64,000 nt of DNA from Ophiostoma sp. CBS 140.51 (GCA_029298735.1 JANSLP010000048.1:1-64000), one strand, 5' to 3'. Numbered from the stretch's first letter, positions 1 to 10,736 are shown. The notes: generated by a model from the letters alone, not told the origin. Translations and numbers: made by a program.

Positions 1-471
1 GAGAGTGTAGGCATGTACGGAGGTCCGTCCGAACGTGTCCCAGAGAGGGTGGTGGAGGTTGACGTCTCCCATAAGGATAACGTCGGCGTCGGGGCTAAGG
101 AGTGGTAGGGATGTAGGGCGGGAGAGTGGCGAGTTCCACGGCCGTGGACCGGCGGTCAAGGGCTCGCTGTATATACCGAGGATATGAAGAGGGCGTTCTT
201 GTGTATAAATCGTGATGTGGATGAGGTCTTTTTTAGCCGTATAGTCCCAGCAAGATAGCGGTAGACGCTTTGTGACGTAGCCGGCAAGGCGTCCCTCCCC
301 GGCCCAGAGCTTATAGTATCTGCCGGAGGCCGGCCCAGGGGCGTCGCCGTTCTTAGTCTTGACTATTTCTTGAAGAAAGACGACGTCGGCGCCGAGAGTA
401 TCTGCTTGGTATAACGCTGTCCGTGCATGGTGGTTCATTTTATGTATATTCCATGAAATAATTGCTACCAT
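1..471 (-). CDS. LINE ORF2, N-terminal AP-type endonuclease domain (partial)
   Basis: The frame is open from an ATG at 471 to the window edge (157 codons). It begins MVAIISWNIHKMNHHARTAL and contains ADVVFLQEIV at about residues 30-39. That is the exonuclease-endonuclease-phosphatase fold motif with its metal-binding Glu. GDVNLHHPLWDT near residue 137 is the conserved Asp/Asn block seen in LINE endonucleases. The domain nicks target DNA to prime reverse transcription. The ATG overlaps the ORF1 stop by one base (TAATG), so translation probably depends on termination-reinitiation. The reverse transcriptase would lie beyond position 1. Confidence 0.85.
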   Translation of the reverse strand, partial: MVAIISWNIHKMNHHARTALYQADTLGADVVFLQEIVKTKNGDAPGPASGRYYKLWAGEGRLAGYVTKRLPLSCWDYTAKKDLIHITIYTQERPLHILGIYSEPLTAGPRPWNSPLSRPTSLPLLSPDADVILMGDVNLHHPLWDTFGRTSVHAYTL

Positions 472-758
472 TACAGAGATAGAGGGGGTAGCTGTGGTGT
501 ATGTGTCGTAATAGATATATCGGGGCGGGCGGGCGGTGGGCGACGGCCCGTGCCGCTAGCGTCACGGTATTCGGTCAAGTAGTTTTGGTAAAAGGGGCAG
601 GTGCGAGAGTATGCCGGGTGAGGCCCCCGGCAGTTCGGGCATTGTCTCTTGTCGGGGAGTATGTCGCAGGAGGGGCTCTCGTGGGCACCTCCGCAGTGTG
701 CACACCGGGGGGGCTTGCGGCAGTTCCGTGCGTTGTGGTCCCATGTCTGGCAGCGAAA
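471..758 (-). pseudogene. LINE ORF1 (gag-like) C-terminal remnant with CCHC knuckles
   Basis: This is the end of a nucleic-acid-binding ORF1 protein. Three knuckles can be read in order: an incomplete one that lacks its first Cys (RCQTWDHNARNC), a CX2CX3HX4C (CAHCGGAHESPSC) and a CX2CX3HX6C (CPNCRGPHPAYSRTC). A short Pro/Thr tail ends at TAA 473-471. No start codon remains, and an in-frame TAA lies upstream in unrelated pyrimidine-rich sequence. The fragment is therefore 5'-truncated within knuckle 1. Confidence 0.8.
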
Positions 759-1790
759 AGAAGAGAATAAAATAAAGAAAATAAAGAAAAAAAGGAAGAA
801 AACGCGGTGGGATTAAATTGCCTATCAAATCCCTTTCATTGTAATTTTTTCGCCCCCACAAAAGCAGCGGAATTCTCAACTCGCCTTGATACTCGCAAAA
901 GACATCTCATTTGATAGCCGTTTCTGTTGTGTTATGTAATACACGGGATATTTTGGTCCCCTTAATTAATATGTGACGGGACGTGTAAAGGCCAGAAAGT
1001 AGACGAAGCAAAATAGGCGACAGGTGACAGTCGACAATCTGAATTGTTTCTTGGATTTCTTGGATCTCTTGGATCTCCTGGAGTCTTGGCGTGTGTTTAC
1101 TTTGATTTGAAAGTTCTCATCACGTAACTTCCAGCGGCTTTCCTCAACTTTCAACAGAGACACATGAAGACAAGACGGCAAATACGATTTCCATGGCTTG
1201 GCTTGTCATTTCACGTCACTCGTACCCCATGCCGTACCCGTACCCATACCCATATCCATCGCCTATTTACCCCAGATTCCGTATTGCGGAGGTAGATCCC
1301 GCACTTTTTCCCCTTTTTGTCCCTTTCTGCGAATCTGCGAGTAATGTCCAGATTTGCACACCTATCCCTTGCCGTTTTGTCTTCCGTTTATTGTTTCCAG
1401 CTGCCGCCTGACTCGTATTCACGGCACAACAGCCGAGCTTGTACTATGTCAACATGTATGTGGTCAGTTGGTGGAGGGCACAAGAGTAAAATAAAATACG
1501 GACGTAATTCAAACAGAGGCAGAAATCAAACACAATTCAAAGGACATCGTCATCAACAAAATGTAGATTGACTTTTCTTCTTTCCATCATCATTCCCCTC
1601 TCTCACGCTCGGTACGCTCGTGAATACGAGCCTTGGACTGCACGTATTGACCATCAACACCACGAAGCGCGACTACACGACTACCCACCTGCCTGCAGAT
1701 ACACGACTCGCACCTCGTATTCACCCCCAAGACCCCCAAATACGATGCCCCACGGTCCGCCAGACCCCCTCTAGATCGTCGCGCTTGCTC
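759..1790. other. Intergenic and 5' flank of the glycosyltransferase gene
   Basis: No convincing gene. Around 1045-1083 there is a degenerate 9-bp tandem repeat of the type TTGGATCTC, and around 1218-1260 a run of TACCC(G/A) repeats. The open frame that precedes the glycosyltransferase ATG has no signal peptide or family similarity, so I treat it as 5' UTR. Confidence 0.6.
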
Positions 1791-3515
1791 ATGCTCGCCC
1801 CGCCCCGTCTCGTCCAGCGCGGGCGTCTGCTGCCAGTGGTGGGCGTGGTAGTCGTGGTGTGTCTGGTGGTGGTTGTGCGCTACCAACAGTCGTGGTCCCT
1901 GCCCCTGCTGTCCCAGCGGGTGCGCCCGCAGCTGCACGACATTGACGCACACGCACATCAGTGGTCGACATGGTCTGTTGTCTGTAGTCCCGATATGGCC
2001 CACTTGGGTCTGGACCTGGACCATGCCGTTGGGACTGCTGGGACGTCTGACTCCAGCTTTTCAGCGCTGGATTTGACCCCGGCCTTTCGCTACAGCCGGC
2101 GATGCGTTAGGCCCGTCTTTCGACCGCAAAAATCGGCCGACCCAACGGTGCGTCGACCCCCGACGCGAATGCGAGGACAACTGGTCCCGGCTCAACAAGA
2201 CATGCTGGTTGTCAACCGCACAGCCCTGGGCACGACTTGTGACCGGCCACTACCACCCTGCGAGCCACTCGTGCTTGATGTACCTCTCCCGTATCCAACG
2301 GCCTCCTCGACCAACTACTCGCACTTTCTGTTCGGCGTGGCGTCGTCGCATGCGCGCATGATGAACTCCTTGGACGGGTTTGAGCACTGGCTCGGCGGGA
2401 CGGAGGCACAGCTGCTTGCCATTGTGCAGGAGGAGGACGGAGTGGAAGACTGGCCAGAAGAAGACGACGTCCCAAGCCAGACAAAGCCTGGGATCGGCAA
2501 GACAGCGACACAGCTGGCCGAGCTTGCAGCTCTCGAAACGGCCTACCATGCCCGCGGGATCCGTCTGCGCGCACTGCCGCCTCAGCACCGTCTGGCCCGC
2601 ACTGCCGTGCAGAACCACTTTGCCGTCCTGATGACGCTACTGGAGGCGGCCACGCCCGACGAAACAAAATGGCTCAGTATTGTCGACGACGACACGTTCT
2701 TTCCGTCGCTGTACCGGCTGGACCAGACCCTCTCAAAGTATGACCACACGCGGCCGGCATGGCTTGGAGCCCTCTCGGAAGACACGGACGCCCTCGCCCT
2801 CTGGGGCCGCATGGCCTATGGCGGTGCCGGTGTGTTTGTCAGTGTCCCACTGGCCGAGACGGTTGTGCCCTACGTTGGAGAGTGTCTGCGGCAGGGACGC
2901 AAGGCAGCTACGGCCCTCAAAGAAAGCGGCAACGCTCCGCCGACGGCAGCCGACAGCACCATCACCGGCGACGGTCTTTTAAGAGATTGCATTGCCCGCC
3001 ACGCGCCTGCCACATCTCTCAGTCTTGTCCCCGGCCTCAACCAGAACGACCTGTACGGCGACATAGCCGGCTTCTACGAAGCGGGGCTGTCGCCGCTGTC
3101 AGTGCACCACTGGCGCAGCTGGTACAAGGCGCCGTTGCCGGCGATGGCGGCCATCACTCGTCTGTGTGGTGACTGTTTTCTGAAGAGGTGGCTGTGGAGG
3201 GACGGGGGAGATACGCTGCTCGTCAATGGCTTCTCCGTCACGCAGTTCCGCCCCGGAGTTCACCCCGACTTTCGGCGCATGGAGCAGACGTGGTCGCACG
3301 CCGGGGACGAGTTTGCGGCCGGGCTGGGTCCGCTGCGGCCGGCATTGGACGAGGCGGACAAGAAAAGTTTTCGTTTGAGGAAGGTTATCCGCGACAGAGA
3401 TGGTGGCCTTCGTCAGATTTACGTTTACAAGGGCGCCTTTGGTACGGACGAGCTGGATGAGGTGTTTGAGTTGTTGTGGGAGAGTGAGGAGGAAAAGGAA
3501 GGAGCGATGGTGTGA
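1791..3515 (+). CDS. Fringe-like (GT31/DUF604-type) glycosyltransferase, type II membrane protein
   Basis: A single-exon protein of 574 aa. I chose the ATG at 1791 because it places a strongly hydrophobic Val-rich segment at about residues 12-29, a classic Golgi type II signal anchor. Upstream codons only add a polar tail. The catalytic signature is SIVDDDTFFPS, with the DDD triad at residues 299-301. This is the DxD-type motif that binds the divalent metal and nucleotide sugar. It is followed by FVSVP and a GDGLLRDC block typical of the fungal fringe/DUF604 group. The C-terminal block with HHWRSWYK near residue 440 is also characteristic. The enzyme probably adds a sugar to secretory glycoproteins or glycolipids in the Golgi. 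Donor and acceptor cannot be told from sequence. Confidence 0.8.
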   Translation: MLAPPRLVQRGRLLPVVGVVVVVCLVVVVRYQQSWSLPLLSQRVRPQLHDIDAHAHQWSTWSVVCSPDMAHLGLDLDHAVGTAGTSDSSFSALDLTPAFRYSRRCVRPVFRPQKSADPTVRRPPTRMRGQLVPAQQDMLVVNRTALGTTCDRPLPPCEPLVLDVPLPYPTASSTNYSHFLFGVASSHARMMNSLDGFEHWLGGTEAQLLAIVQEEDGVEDWPEEDDVPSQTKPGIGKTATQLAELAALETAYHARGIRLRALPPQHRLARTAVQNHFAVLMTLLEAATPDETKWLSIVDDDTFFPSLYRLDQTLSKYDHTRPAWLGALSEDTDALALWGRMAYGGAGVFVSVPLAETVVPYVGECLRQGRKAATALKESGNAPPTAADSTITGDGLLRDCIARHAPATSLSLVPGLNQNDLYGDIAGFYEAGLSPLSVHHWRSWYKAPLPAMAAITRLCGDCFLKRWLWRDGGDTLLVNGFSVTQFRPGVHPDFRRMEQTWSHAGDEFAAGLGPLRPALDEADKKSFRLRKVIRDRDGGLRQIYVYKGAFGTDELDEVFELLWESEEEKEGAMV

Positions 3516-3650
3516 GCATTGAAGGAGCACGCGAGTTCGCACGTGACATCAAATCGCGTCTCGAAGATGGACGCGGAAGGACATCGCGATCGGGCGGGCG
3601 ATCTGCATAACGAGGGAACAGACGGTAGATCCACTTTCATAAAAAAGAAG

Positions 3651-3698
3651 GACGAGAAGGACGAAGGACGAGAAGGACGAAGGACGAGAAGGACGAAG
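3651..3698 (+). repeat. 16-bp minisatellite, three perfect copies
   Basis: The unit GACGAGAAGGACGAAG is repeated three times head to tail with no mismatch, followed by a partial copy. It lies about 140 bp past the glycosyltransferase stop codon, in purine-rich DNA. Confidence 0.9.
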
Positions 3699-6075
3699 AG
3701 GAACAAAAAGAATACTCAATAAAAAAGAAGAAAATAGAAAAAATGCGGATAGTGTGGATAGTACGACGTATGGAGGTCATCATTGAGTCTGGAACTGGGG
3801 CACCGCGCAATCTATCGAAATTACCCACGTTTATGCTGAGGCGGAAGGCCCATAGCCGGAATGAAGGCCGGAAGGAGTGGAAGGACAAGATGGCGAGAAA
3901 AAAAGAACAAAAAAGAACAAAAGATGGGGAACACGACAAGGACCCAGAGAAAAAGGACAGCCAGAAACCCCCAGAAATACCGGAACATCAAAAATGGAAA
4001 GCAGTCAACAAAAGTCAATAAAAACAAAATGAACAACAGGGCGCAGCATGTGGGCTCTTTTTCATTACGGCGACGTCCGCTGCAACGGCCGGAGGAGGTG
4101 GGGTGCTCTCCGTAGAAGTAAATACTGTGGTGAATGTTGAGAAAAGAAGACGAACCAAATAATCAATAGACGCAGTGCAGACACCGAAGTCTTCGCCGAA
4201 GTTCTTCAGCTCATGCAACCAATGAGGCAGCCAGATATGCAACAAGCGAAGCGAGTTGAGAAGATATGGCACAGATAAAAACAGCTACAATAGCTGGCGC
4301 TTGGTTGGCGTTGACTTCTCTTTGCTGTCTTTCTTGTCCTCTGGATTGCATGCTGGGTATGTTTGTTCTGAAGAGGAATCGCTCCCAGTCTATTAAAAGA
4401 CACACCAGACAACGCGATGCACCAAAATGGACTGGTTTCGTCGAGTGGTCTGTTGGACTTTTGTATCAGTGGGCGACTGGTGGACTTCAGTGGAGAGAAG
4501 AGCCGCGCGTGTTTGATTGGAGTGGCGCGAGACACCGCGGCTGCCGGACATCTTTTGAAGAAGAGTCTTAAATTTTACTGGCTTACAAAGTATTTACTTT
4601 CAGTCATCGTGAAGGCTGTCTTGCTGCTGTGTTCGGCCTCCGAGACAACATCTGAAGACTGAGGACTTCAGACAACTCCGACGATGCTCTGAAGCCCCTG
4701 ACCCAGTCAATTCAGCGCCACCCGTCGCACCCGCAGCGCCGAAGCGCCTCCTCTCAACACTTCCCAGCGGATCGCGCAGAAGCCACGGCGCGCGGAGGTT
4801 GCAGAAATATGGGTGTTACCACAGGGCACAGAAAGTATGCGGCAGCAAGAACACAGCATGTGCATGCACTCAATACTGCAAGCACATGGCATGCACAAAA
4901 ACAAGCCACGTTTGGCGGCCCAGCTGAAGTGTATATGTATGTCTCAACAATTCAAAAGCTTGAGTAAAAGCTTGAGGGCACACGACAGCTTGGAAGTTGC
5001 CGATGTGTACGAAGTAGGGCGCCCAGGTACGTTTCGACTCATAATACGACATACTGGCCTGTCCAATTACTCCGGTCAATTACAGCTACAATTGTTTACC
5101 AGTGGCCCTGTTCTGCTTGGATATGCCCCATATCTGAGAGATCGCGCGTACTTTCTAAATAAGCGACCAGTGGGCGAGTGGGTGTGGGTGATGACAGAGG
5201 GTCTTGTGTGGCTGTTCTTCCCACTGTACTTTCCGCTATGGATCGCTATGGGTCGAATCGCGGTTCAGCTGCCAAGGAAAAAGGCCTCCCAGAAAACTCC
5301 AAAACAGGGCCAGAATACCGGTTCTTGTTGTCAGAATACAGGCCTTGTTCCCAGTTGACAGCACATCAACACATGAACACCACATTGACAGTTCATCGGC
5401 AGGTCAGCCTGATTGTCGAAGAGAGCCCGGGGAAGTCAGGAAAATCTTGTTCTGGTCTAGTTCTTCCACTGTTTGGTCGAGCTTCCGCGTCATTTTTCAT
5501 TTTGACAGTCGTAGCGCTGTAACGTTGATAAGTCTTTTGGCTTGTTCTTTTTTGGCAGTTAATTTTCTCTTTCTCTTTCCTTTTGTTATTTTTATTCTGC
5601 CTCTCTCTCTTCCTCTCTCTCATCGCCAAGCAAAGGGGCAAATGGTAAGGCCTGGCCAGGCAGAAGAGGAGCTGTTTATCAGCTTCTGATTGGCCTTTCC
5701 TCCCAAATCGATCCACAGCTTTCACAACTCATCCTCCACACCACCCCCTGATTTCCTTTATTGTTTGCTGATCAAAGACCACTTTTTGCTCCCCACCTTG
5801 AACGCCAGAGACGACAGAAACGCCCTCTGGGAGCCTTTTGGCACTCGTCCCTTCTCTATTTTCGGTTCTTCTGGTCGTTCACTGTCCCTCACTGTCCCTC
5901 ACTGTGTGTCTCTCCCCTGATCTAACAGCTAACCTGCAGTTCTTTTGATTTTTCTTGTCTCTGTCTGCCTCCGCCAATCAATCAATACTGTGGCTCTAAC
6001 CACAAGAGGCAGTTTATCAATGACGACACAGTGCTCGTTCTTGCGTGCACATAATATTTACGGTTATTTGCATCT

Positions 6076-6141
6076 CTGTGTTGTGTGTTGTGTGTTGTGT
6101 GTTGTGTGTTGTGCATTGTGCATTGTGCATTGTGCAATGTG
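6076..6141 (+). repeat. Two-phase 7-bp tandem array
   Basis: About five copies of TGTGTTG pass directly into about four copies of TGTGCAT. The period stays at seven bases while the unit changes, which suggests that one variant expanded from the end of the other. Confidence 0.85.
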
Positions 6142-8424
6142 TATCGTGGTTCTTGTTTATTTGCTTCCATCTTGCTTCGTCGCCGCTTGCTTCCGTTTCT
6201 TGTGGTTTTCTTTGCTGTGCTGCCTTTGTTCACCCCTTCCCTATCGAGCCTTTTCGCTATCTCTGCCCGTTCCTGACGCTGTCCCACAGTCTTGTCCCAC
6301 TGTGCGCGCCGGAGCGCATTAGTGTCACCTGCACACTTCTCCTTTATTTTTCTTTATTCTTTTGAGTTCTTTCATCAACAAACTCTGTCGGAAACGGACG
6401 ACAGAATAAAGAAAACAAAAAAGACAACACACATCTCACACACCGCATCTCTCATCCACAAAACCTAAAAGCACGCAAAACAAAAGATATCGCGCGTCCT
6501 TCATCTCGCTGCATCTCGTCATTTCGTCAGACCCCAGTAGGAACCAGAGGAAACCTGTAAACAAACATCACATCTTCCCCTCCGTCCTCCATCTGCCCCT
6601 TCATCTTCACATGAAGACAGGCCAGAGATACCTGAAACCTGGCTAGAGCCTGTCCTTAATTTCAGGTATCGAAGATGCACACAGTCGACCGACAGGACTG
6701 CCGTCCAGCAGTTGCACAGTGGCACAGTGGCTCAGTGGCTCAGTGGCTCTTTGCTCTCCTGGGCGAGCTACTGGGCTGTTCCTGGCAAGCTCTTTGCTGC
6801 ATCGCCCAATCGGGCTAGTAGGCCGTGTGTGTGCCCCGGTTTGGCGCCCTCATACAGTGCGCTAGCAGTTCGATCTGCCCCTTTTTTCTCTTCTTTTTCT
6901 TTTCTTTACAACTGGACGACACCACATCGCTTGCACACACTCACACTGCCGCTTACTGGCGGGACCCGCCCTTTGATATTCGCCCTCCCATCTTGATGAA
7001 CAGGGGTATGAATGAGTGAAGGAGGAAAAAAGGAAATAAAAAGAAAATCAGAAATAATACCGAAAATCAGAAGATCGAGCGAAAGGAAAGAGCAGACAAA
7101 AAAAGCAGGCACAACGCACTCGCCTGCAGCGCCCACCACTCGTTCCTTCCCACCCCTGACCTCATACACTCGCTCTTTCCGGTAACAATCCCTTTCCCCC
7201 TCCCATCACCACGGTCGTTCTTCCCTGTTTTGCCCTGTAGTCGGCTTGCTCTTTCTTTACTCTCTTTATTTCGTTCGTTCTTTCCTCTTCATCGGCGATT
7301 TCCCTGCATTGCTGCCCTACATTCGCTTTCCCAGTCTTTCGCTTCATTTCTCATCTCCTTTTTTCTTCAACAAACAACACACTCGCTTGCATCGTCAACA
7401 TCACCTGCGCATCTCGTGCCTCTCGAAAGTGAAGCACCGCCAGCCTCCTCCGTCAACCACCACAGACCACCTGCTACCCCCGGTCGGCCTTCTCCCTTCG
7501 TTTCAGACGCCCTGCTTTGGGATTAGACGCCCTAATATCTTTTTGCTCTTTTGCTTCCTCTTCGTCTTTCGTTTCCACAGCCTCTTTCTCAGTACTGTTA
7601 TTATTACTGTTCCTACTGAACACTGTTTAATTCTCTCTACTGTCTTTCGCTCTCGGTCTCGTCCCTGTCCATCGCTCTTCTCTCGTCCTTTTCCCCTCGC
7701 TATTATCTCTGATATTCTTCGACGATCTCTTCTCTTCGTCCCTCGTTTTCGCCCATTCCTCGTCTCCCCTTGACGTGCTCCATTCTTCATTTCAGACAAT
7801 CATCGACACAAAAATACAGAAGTCCCGACAATCCCTCTCCAGCGTTCGACGAAATACCGTTCTTGCCGTCTTGTCGCGTCGGCCTCGACCTCGATCTTCA
7901 CGTCTTTCTAAAACACTCTCCCCGTTTTTTTTTGTTTTTGGATCGACAAACTTTATTTCTTTTCCGCGCTCTTGGTCGCCCTCTTCTCTTCTTGTGTCCC
8001 TTTATTTCAACCCTTTACGCCTCGTCGCCCTTTGGTAACTGCCCCTGGCCTGCTCTATTTTTGTCTTTTTTGGTCCTTTTCTACCCATTCCTGCAGTGTC
8101 TGGCCGTCGTCCGACCCGGATCGTCCAAGCATCTTGAGACACTTGCACTGCACATCAGGGGGCACATTCAGAACACAGACGCACGAAACCCAGGAAACGC
8201 AATCGCAACACAGGAAACAAGACATACACGGCCTGTCTTCTCGTGCAACCTGCCTTACAACCCTTACTCCAACCTTTTCGGACCCCTTTCCACCAACCAT
8301 CGCGACTCTTGGTCTTGGCCTCTTGATTTGTGAATTCGCGACATTCAACTATTTCGTACCTCTTCTTCATCCTCCATCCTCCACCACATCGCAACATCTC
8401 ACATCCGGACCGCTGGTCGGCACA

Positions 8425-8439
8425 ATGCAATCAAGATGA
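8425..8439 (+). promoter_or_regulatory. Four-codon uORF overlapping the TBC gene start
   Basis: ATG at 8425 opens a four-codon frame (M-Q-S-R) that ends in TGA at 8437-8439. This stop lies within the ATGATG that starts the main protein (8436-8441). The uORF ATG has A at -3, a reasonable initiation context, so reinitiation or leaky scanning would be needed for the main frame. Confidence 0.6.
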
Positions 8440-10736
8440 TGGTCTACGAGCACGCTATCGTCGACTCCGTCGTCCCCAGCCCTGGGTCGCCGCCCGGCAT
8501 GACTGCCTCAAAATCCTCTAAATCCTCCTCCTTCCACTCCATCAGCTCCGACGACAACAGTGTTTTGTCCGACGCCAACCACTTTGAAGACATTGGCCTC
8601 GATGACGACGCCGCCTCCATCGCCGCACACCACGACCGCGACCAGTCCGACTTCAAGTCCCGCCCCAACCGCTTCTCGCCCTCCTTTTCCGCGGACCTCC
8701 GCGCCGCCTCTCTCCAGTCCGCCTCTACCCACAGCCTCGCACTCACAAATAAGCCGCGTGTCTTTTCATCCACACGCGAGCTCGCTCGCACACGGCCACA
8801 TGTTGCTCCTCCTAACAACCGCGATATCACACCACCCGTCCGTCCCTCGTTCCCAAGCCTGCAGAGCCAGGTCCGCGGCGCCAATGTCCGTAGCACGAGC
8901 ACCAGCGCGCTGATGCCGGATGCCCTGGCTCCCAAGTCCAAGCGAAGCCTCGGCAGCCGCTCAGCCACCTCCCTCTCTTTCCGTCACCGCAGTCCCAGTC
9001 CCAACCTCGTCAACGTTCCCCATGGCCTCAAGGACCAGGCCGCCATCGTCAAGCCGCGCCGCAGCAGCTGGCAGTCCACGCGTGAGCGGAAGACAGCCAT
9101 TCAGCTGGAAATGGAGTGCGACGAAGACGAGGGCGACGACATCCCCGAGGGCCTCATCCTGGACAACGTTCCTATCTCACCGCGCCCGCCATCGGAGCGC
9201 TCTCACTCCATCAACCCCAGCCCTGCCAGCTCCAAGCCAGGATCGCCCGATCGCTCGGCCAAGGAGCACAAGCACCGCAGTGTCGGAAACGGCACACCAG
9301 CTATTGCTGCTGCACAAGGATCGCTCCGCTCACCCGACTGGAAGAACGAGCACAGCAAGTCGTACAGCGAAGTGTCGTCACCCATTAAGATGCGCGCCAA
9401 GAGCTGGACGACTGCCTTATCCGAGCTGAGTCTGGAGGCCAAGACGTTGACGGAGAAGCTCGAGGAGCATGCCGACGAGGTCGACCTCAAGACGCAACAG
9501 CGGTCCAGCACCGGCTCTATGCCTGCTCGTCGCTCATCAACGGGCCCGGCTCTAGAGTCCAAGCCACGCCACAAGTCTGCTCTGCCCGAACTCCCGCCTC
9601 TGCGCCGCAGCAACATCATGATCGACCCTCTGCCAGTCTCCAAGGAAAAGGAAGCCGTTCTGTCCCGCACGCGCCCCTCATGGCTGCCGCCCAAGGACCC
9701 CGCCGAGGAGAAGCGCCACCTTAAGGAGTACCAGAAGATGATGGCCTACAGCCTCGAAGCCGAAAAGCGCCGCGAGGCCAACAAGCAGGCCAAGTCCGAC
9801 TGCCGCGATACCGCCGTCAGCAGCCTCATGCAGATCTGGGAGCACGACATTATCCCCCGCTGGACCGTCGCCATCCGTGAGCGCCGCACCCGTGACCTCT
9901 GGTGGCGCGGCGTCGCCCCGCGGAGTCGTGGCGCTGTCTGGTCGCGTGCCATTGGCAACGAGCTTGGCCTGACCGAGGCTTCGTTCCACGCTGCACTGAG
10001 CCGTGCCTACGAGGTCGAGGTCCGCGCCAAGGCTGAGAACTCCATCGAGGGCGACGAGCACTACCTGGCCTGCTTCAAGGCCATCCGCAAGGATGTCCAG
10101 GATCACACGTGGAAGGACCTCAAGATCTTCCAGGCCGGTGCCCCGCTGCACCAGGGCCTAATGGATGTCCTGATGGCCTACTCCATGTACCGCAGCGACA
10201 TTGGCTACGTCACCGGCTGTAACACCATTGCCGCTCTGCTCCTACTCAACCTGCCTGGTCCCGCCTCAGCCTTTGTTGCTCTCGCCAACCTGCTTAACCG
10301 CCCGCTGCCGCTGAGCTTCTACGCTGCCGACCCCGGTGCCAAGTCGTCTGCCTACAACCTGATGTTGCAGACCCTGTCGCAAAAGTCGCCCGTCCTCTTC
10401 GACCACATCACCAACATGCCCGACCACGACCCTGACTCTTACCTCAACAGCGTTTTCACATCGCTGTTCACCGGCAATCTGGCTTTGGACCAGGCCGCCC
10501 GTCTCTTTGATGTCTACGTCTTTGAGGGCGACACTGTCTTGGTGCGCGCCGGTGTGGCCCTGCTGGTGGAGCGGGAGGCTGCCCTGCTCGGCGCACAGGA
10601 TATGGTGGCCGTCGTCAACGCCATCGCTCCCGGCGGCGACGGTGCCGAGGATAAGCAGGTTGTTGTCGCCCAGCACGGCGAGGAGGACCGCTGGATGCTG
10701 GCTGTCCGCGAGGCCGGTAAGGTCTCAGCTAAGTAA
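8436..10736 (+). CDS. TBC-domain protein with degenerate Rab-GAP active site
   Basis: A single exon of 766 aa. Residues 1-430 are Ser/Pro-rich and probably disordered, with many SP and RSS phospho-type motifs. A charged helix follows at about 440-475. The TBC fold runs from roughly 488 (RDLWWRGVAPRSRGAVW, the WxGxPxxxRxxxW block) to about 745. TBC proteins normally accelerate GTP hydrolysis on Rab GTPases through an Arg finger (IxxDxxRT) and a Gln finger (YxQG). Here the first reads IRKDVQDHTW at 550-559, with Asp where Arg belongs. The second reads GYVTGCN at 590-596, with Thr for Gln. The fold is clear from the flanking conserved blocks, but dual-finger catalysis seems lost. It may bind a Rab without acting as a GAP. 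Start: two adjacent ATGs at 8436 and 8439. Confidence 0.88.
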   Translation: MMVYEHAIVDSVVPSPGSPPGMTASKSSKSSSFHSISSDDNSVLSDANHFEDIGLDDDAASIAAHHDRDQSDFKSRPNRFSPSFSADLRAASLQSASTHSLALTNKPRVFSSTRELARTRPHVAPPNNRDITPPVRPSFPSLQSQVRGANVRSTSTSALMPDALAPKSKRSLGSRSATSLSFRHRSPSPNLVNVPHGLKDQAAIVKPRRSSWQSTRERKTAIQLEMECDEDEGDDIPEGLILDNVPISPRPPSERSHSINPSPASSKPGSPDRSAKEHKHRSVGNGTPAIAAAQGSLRSPDWKNEHSKSYSEVSSPIKMRAKSWTTALSELSLEAKTLTEKLEEHADEVDLKTQQRSSTGSMPARRSSTGPALESKPRHKSALPELPPLRRSNIMIDPLPVSKEKEAVLSRTRPSWLPPKDPAEEKRHLKEYQKMMAYSLEAEKRREANKQAKSDCRDTAVSSLMQIWEHDIIPRWTVAIRERRTRDLWWRGVAPRSRGAVWSRAIGNELGLTEASFHAALSRAYEVEVRAKAENSIEGDEHYLACFKAIRKDVQDHTWKDLKIFQAGAPLHQGLMDVLMAYSMYRSDIGYVTGCNTIAALLLLNLPGPASAFVALANLLNRPLPLSFYAADPGAKSSAYNLMLQTLSQKSPVLFDHITNMPDHDPDSYLNSVFTSLFTGNLALDQAARLFDVYVFEGDTVLVRAGVALLVEREAALLGAQDMVAVVNAIAPGGDGAEDKQVVVAQHGEEDRWMLAVREAGKVSAK

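Larger units (their letters stand above)
1..758 (-). mobile_element. 5'-truncated non-LTR retrotransposon (LINE), start of element only
   Basis: Read on the minus strand, this stretch encodes the end of a gag-like ORF1 with zinc knuckles, followed at once by an ORF2 that begins with an endonuclease domain. The order knuckles-then-endonuclease is that of I/Tad-type fungal LINEs. The element runs off the left edge, so reverse transcriptase and 3' tail are not visible. On the 5' side, homology stops inside the first zinc knuckle at about position 758. Upstream there is only pyrimidine-rich DNA and a TAA in the same frame, which fits the usual 5' truncation during target-primed reverse transcription. 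Both visible reading frames are intact and GC-rich, so I see no heavy C-to-T (RIP) decay here. Clade assignment (Tad or I-like) is inference. Confidence 0.85.
3516..8424. other. Long intergenic region ending in a pyrimidine-rich 5' flank
   Basis: About 4.9 kb without a supportable gene. Open frames up to 181 codons exist (for example 4813-5358) but show no domain, no codon bias and no splice logic. From about 5550 onward, and especially 7150-8420, the plus strand is strongly C/T-rich. That is common in promoters and 5' UTRs of Sordariomycete genes and here leads into the TBC-domain gene. Two tandem repeats inside it are listed separately. Confidence 0.55.

Noticed and set aside
501..879. Open frames on the plus strand (501-770) and a third minus-strand frame (562-879)
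   Set aside because: They are shadows of the LINE ORF1 remnant. Only the knuckle-bearing minus frame carries a recognisable motif.
4813..5358. 181-codon plus-strand frame
   Set aside because: No domain, no signal, irregular composition and no splice context. Neighbouring frames of similar size exist in the same non-coding region.
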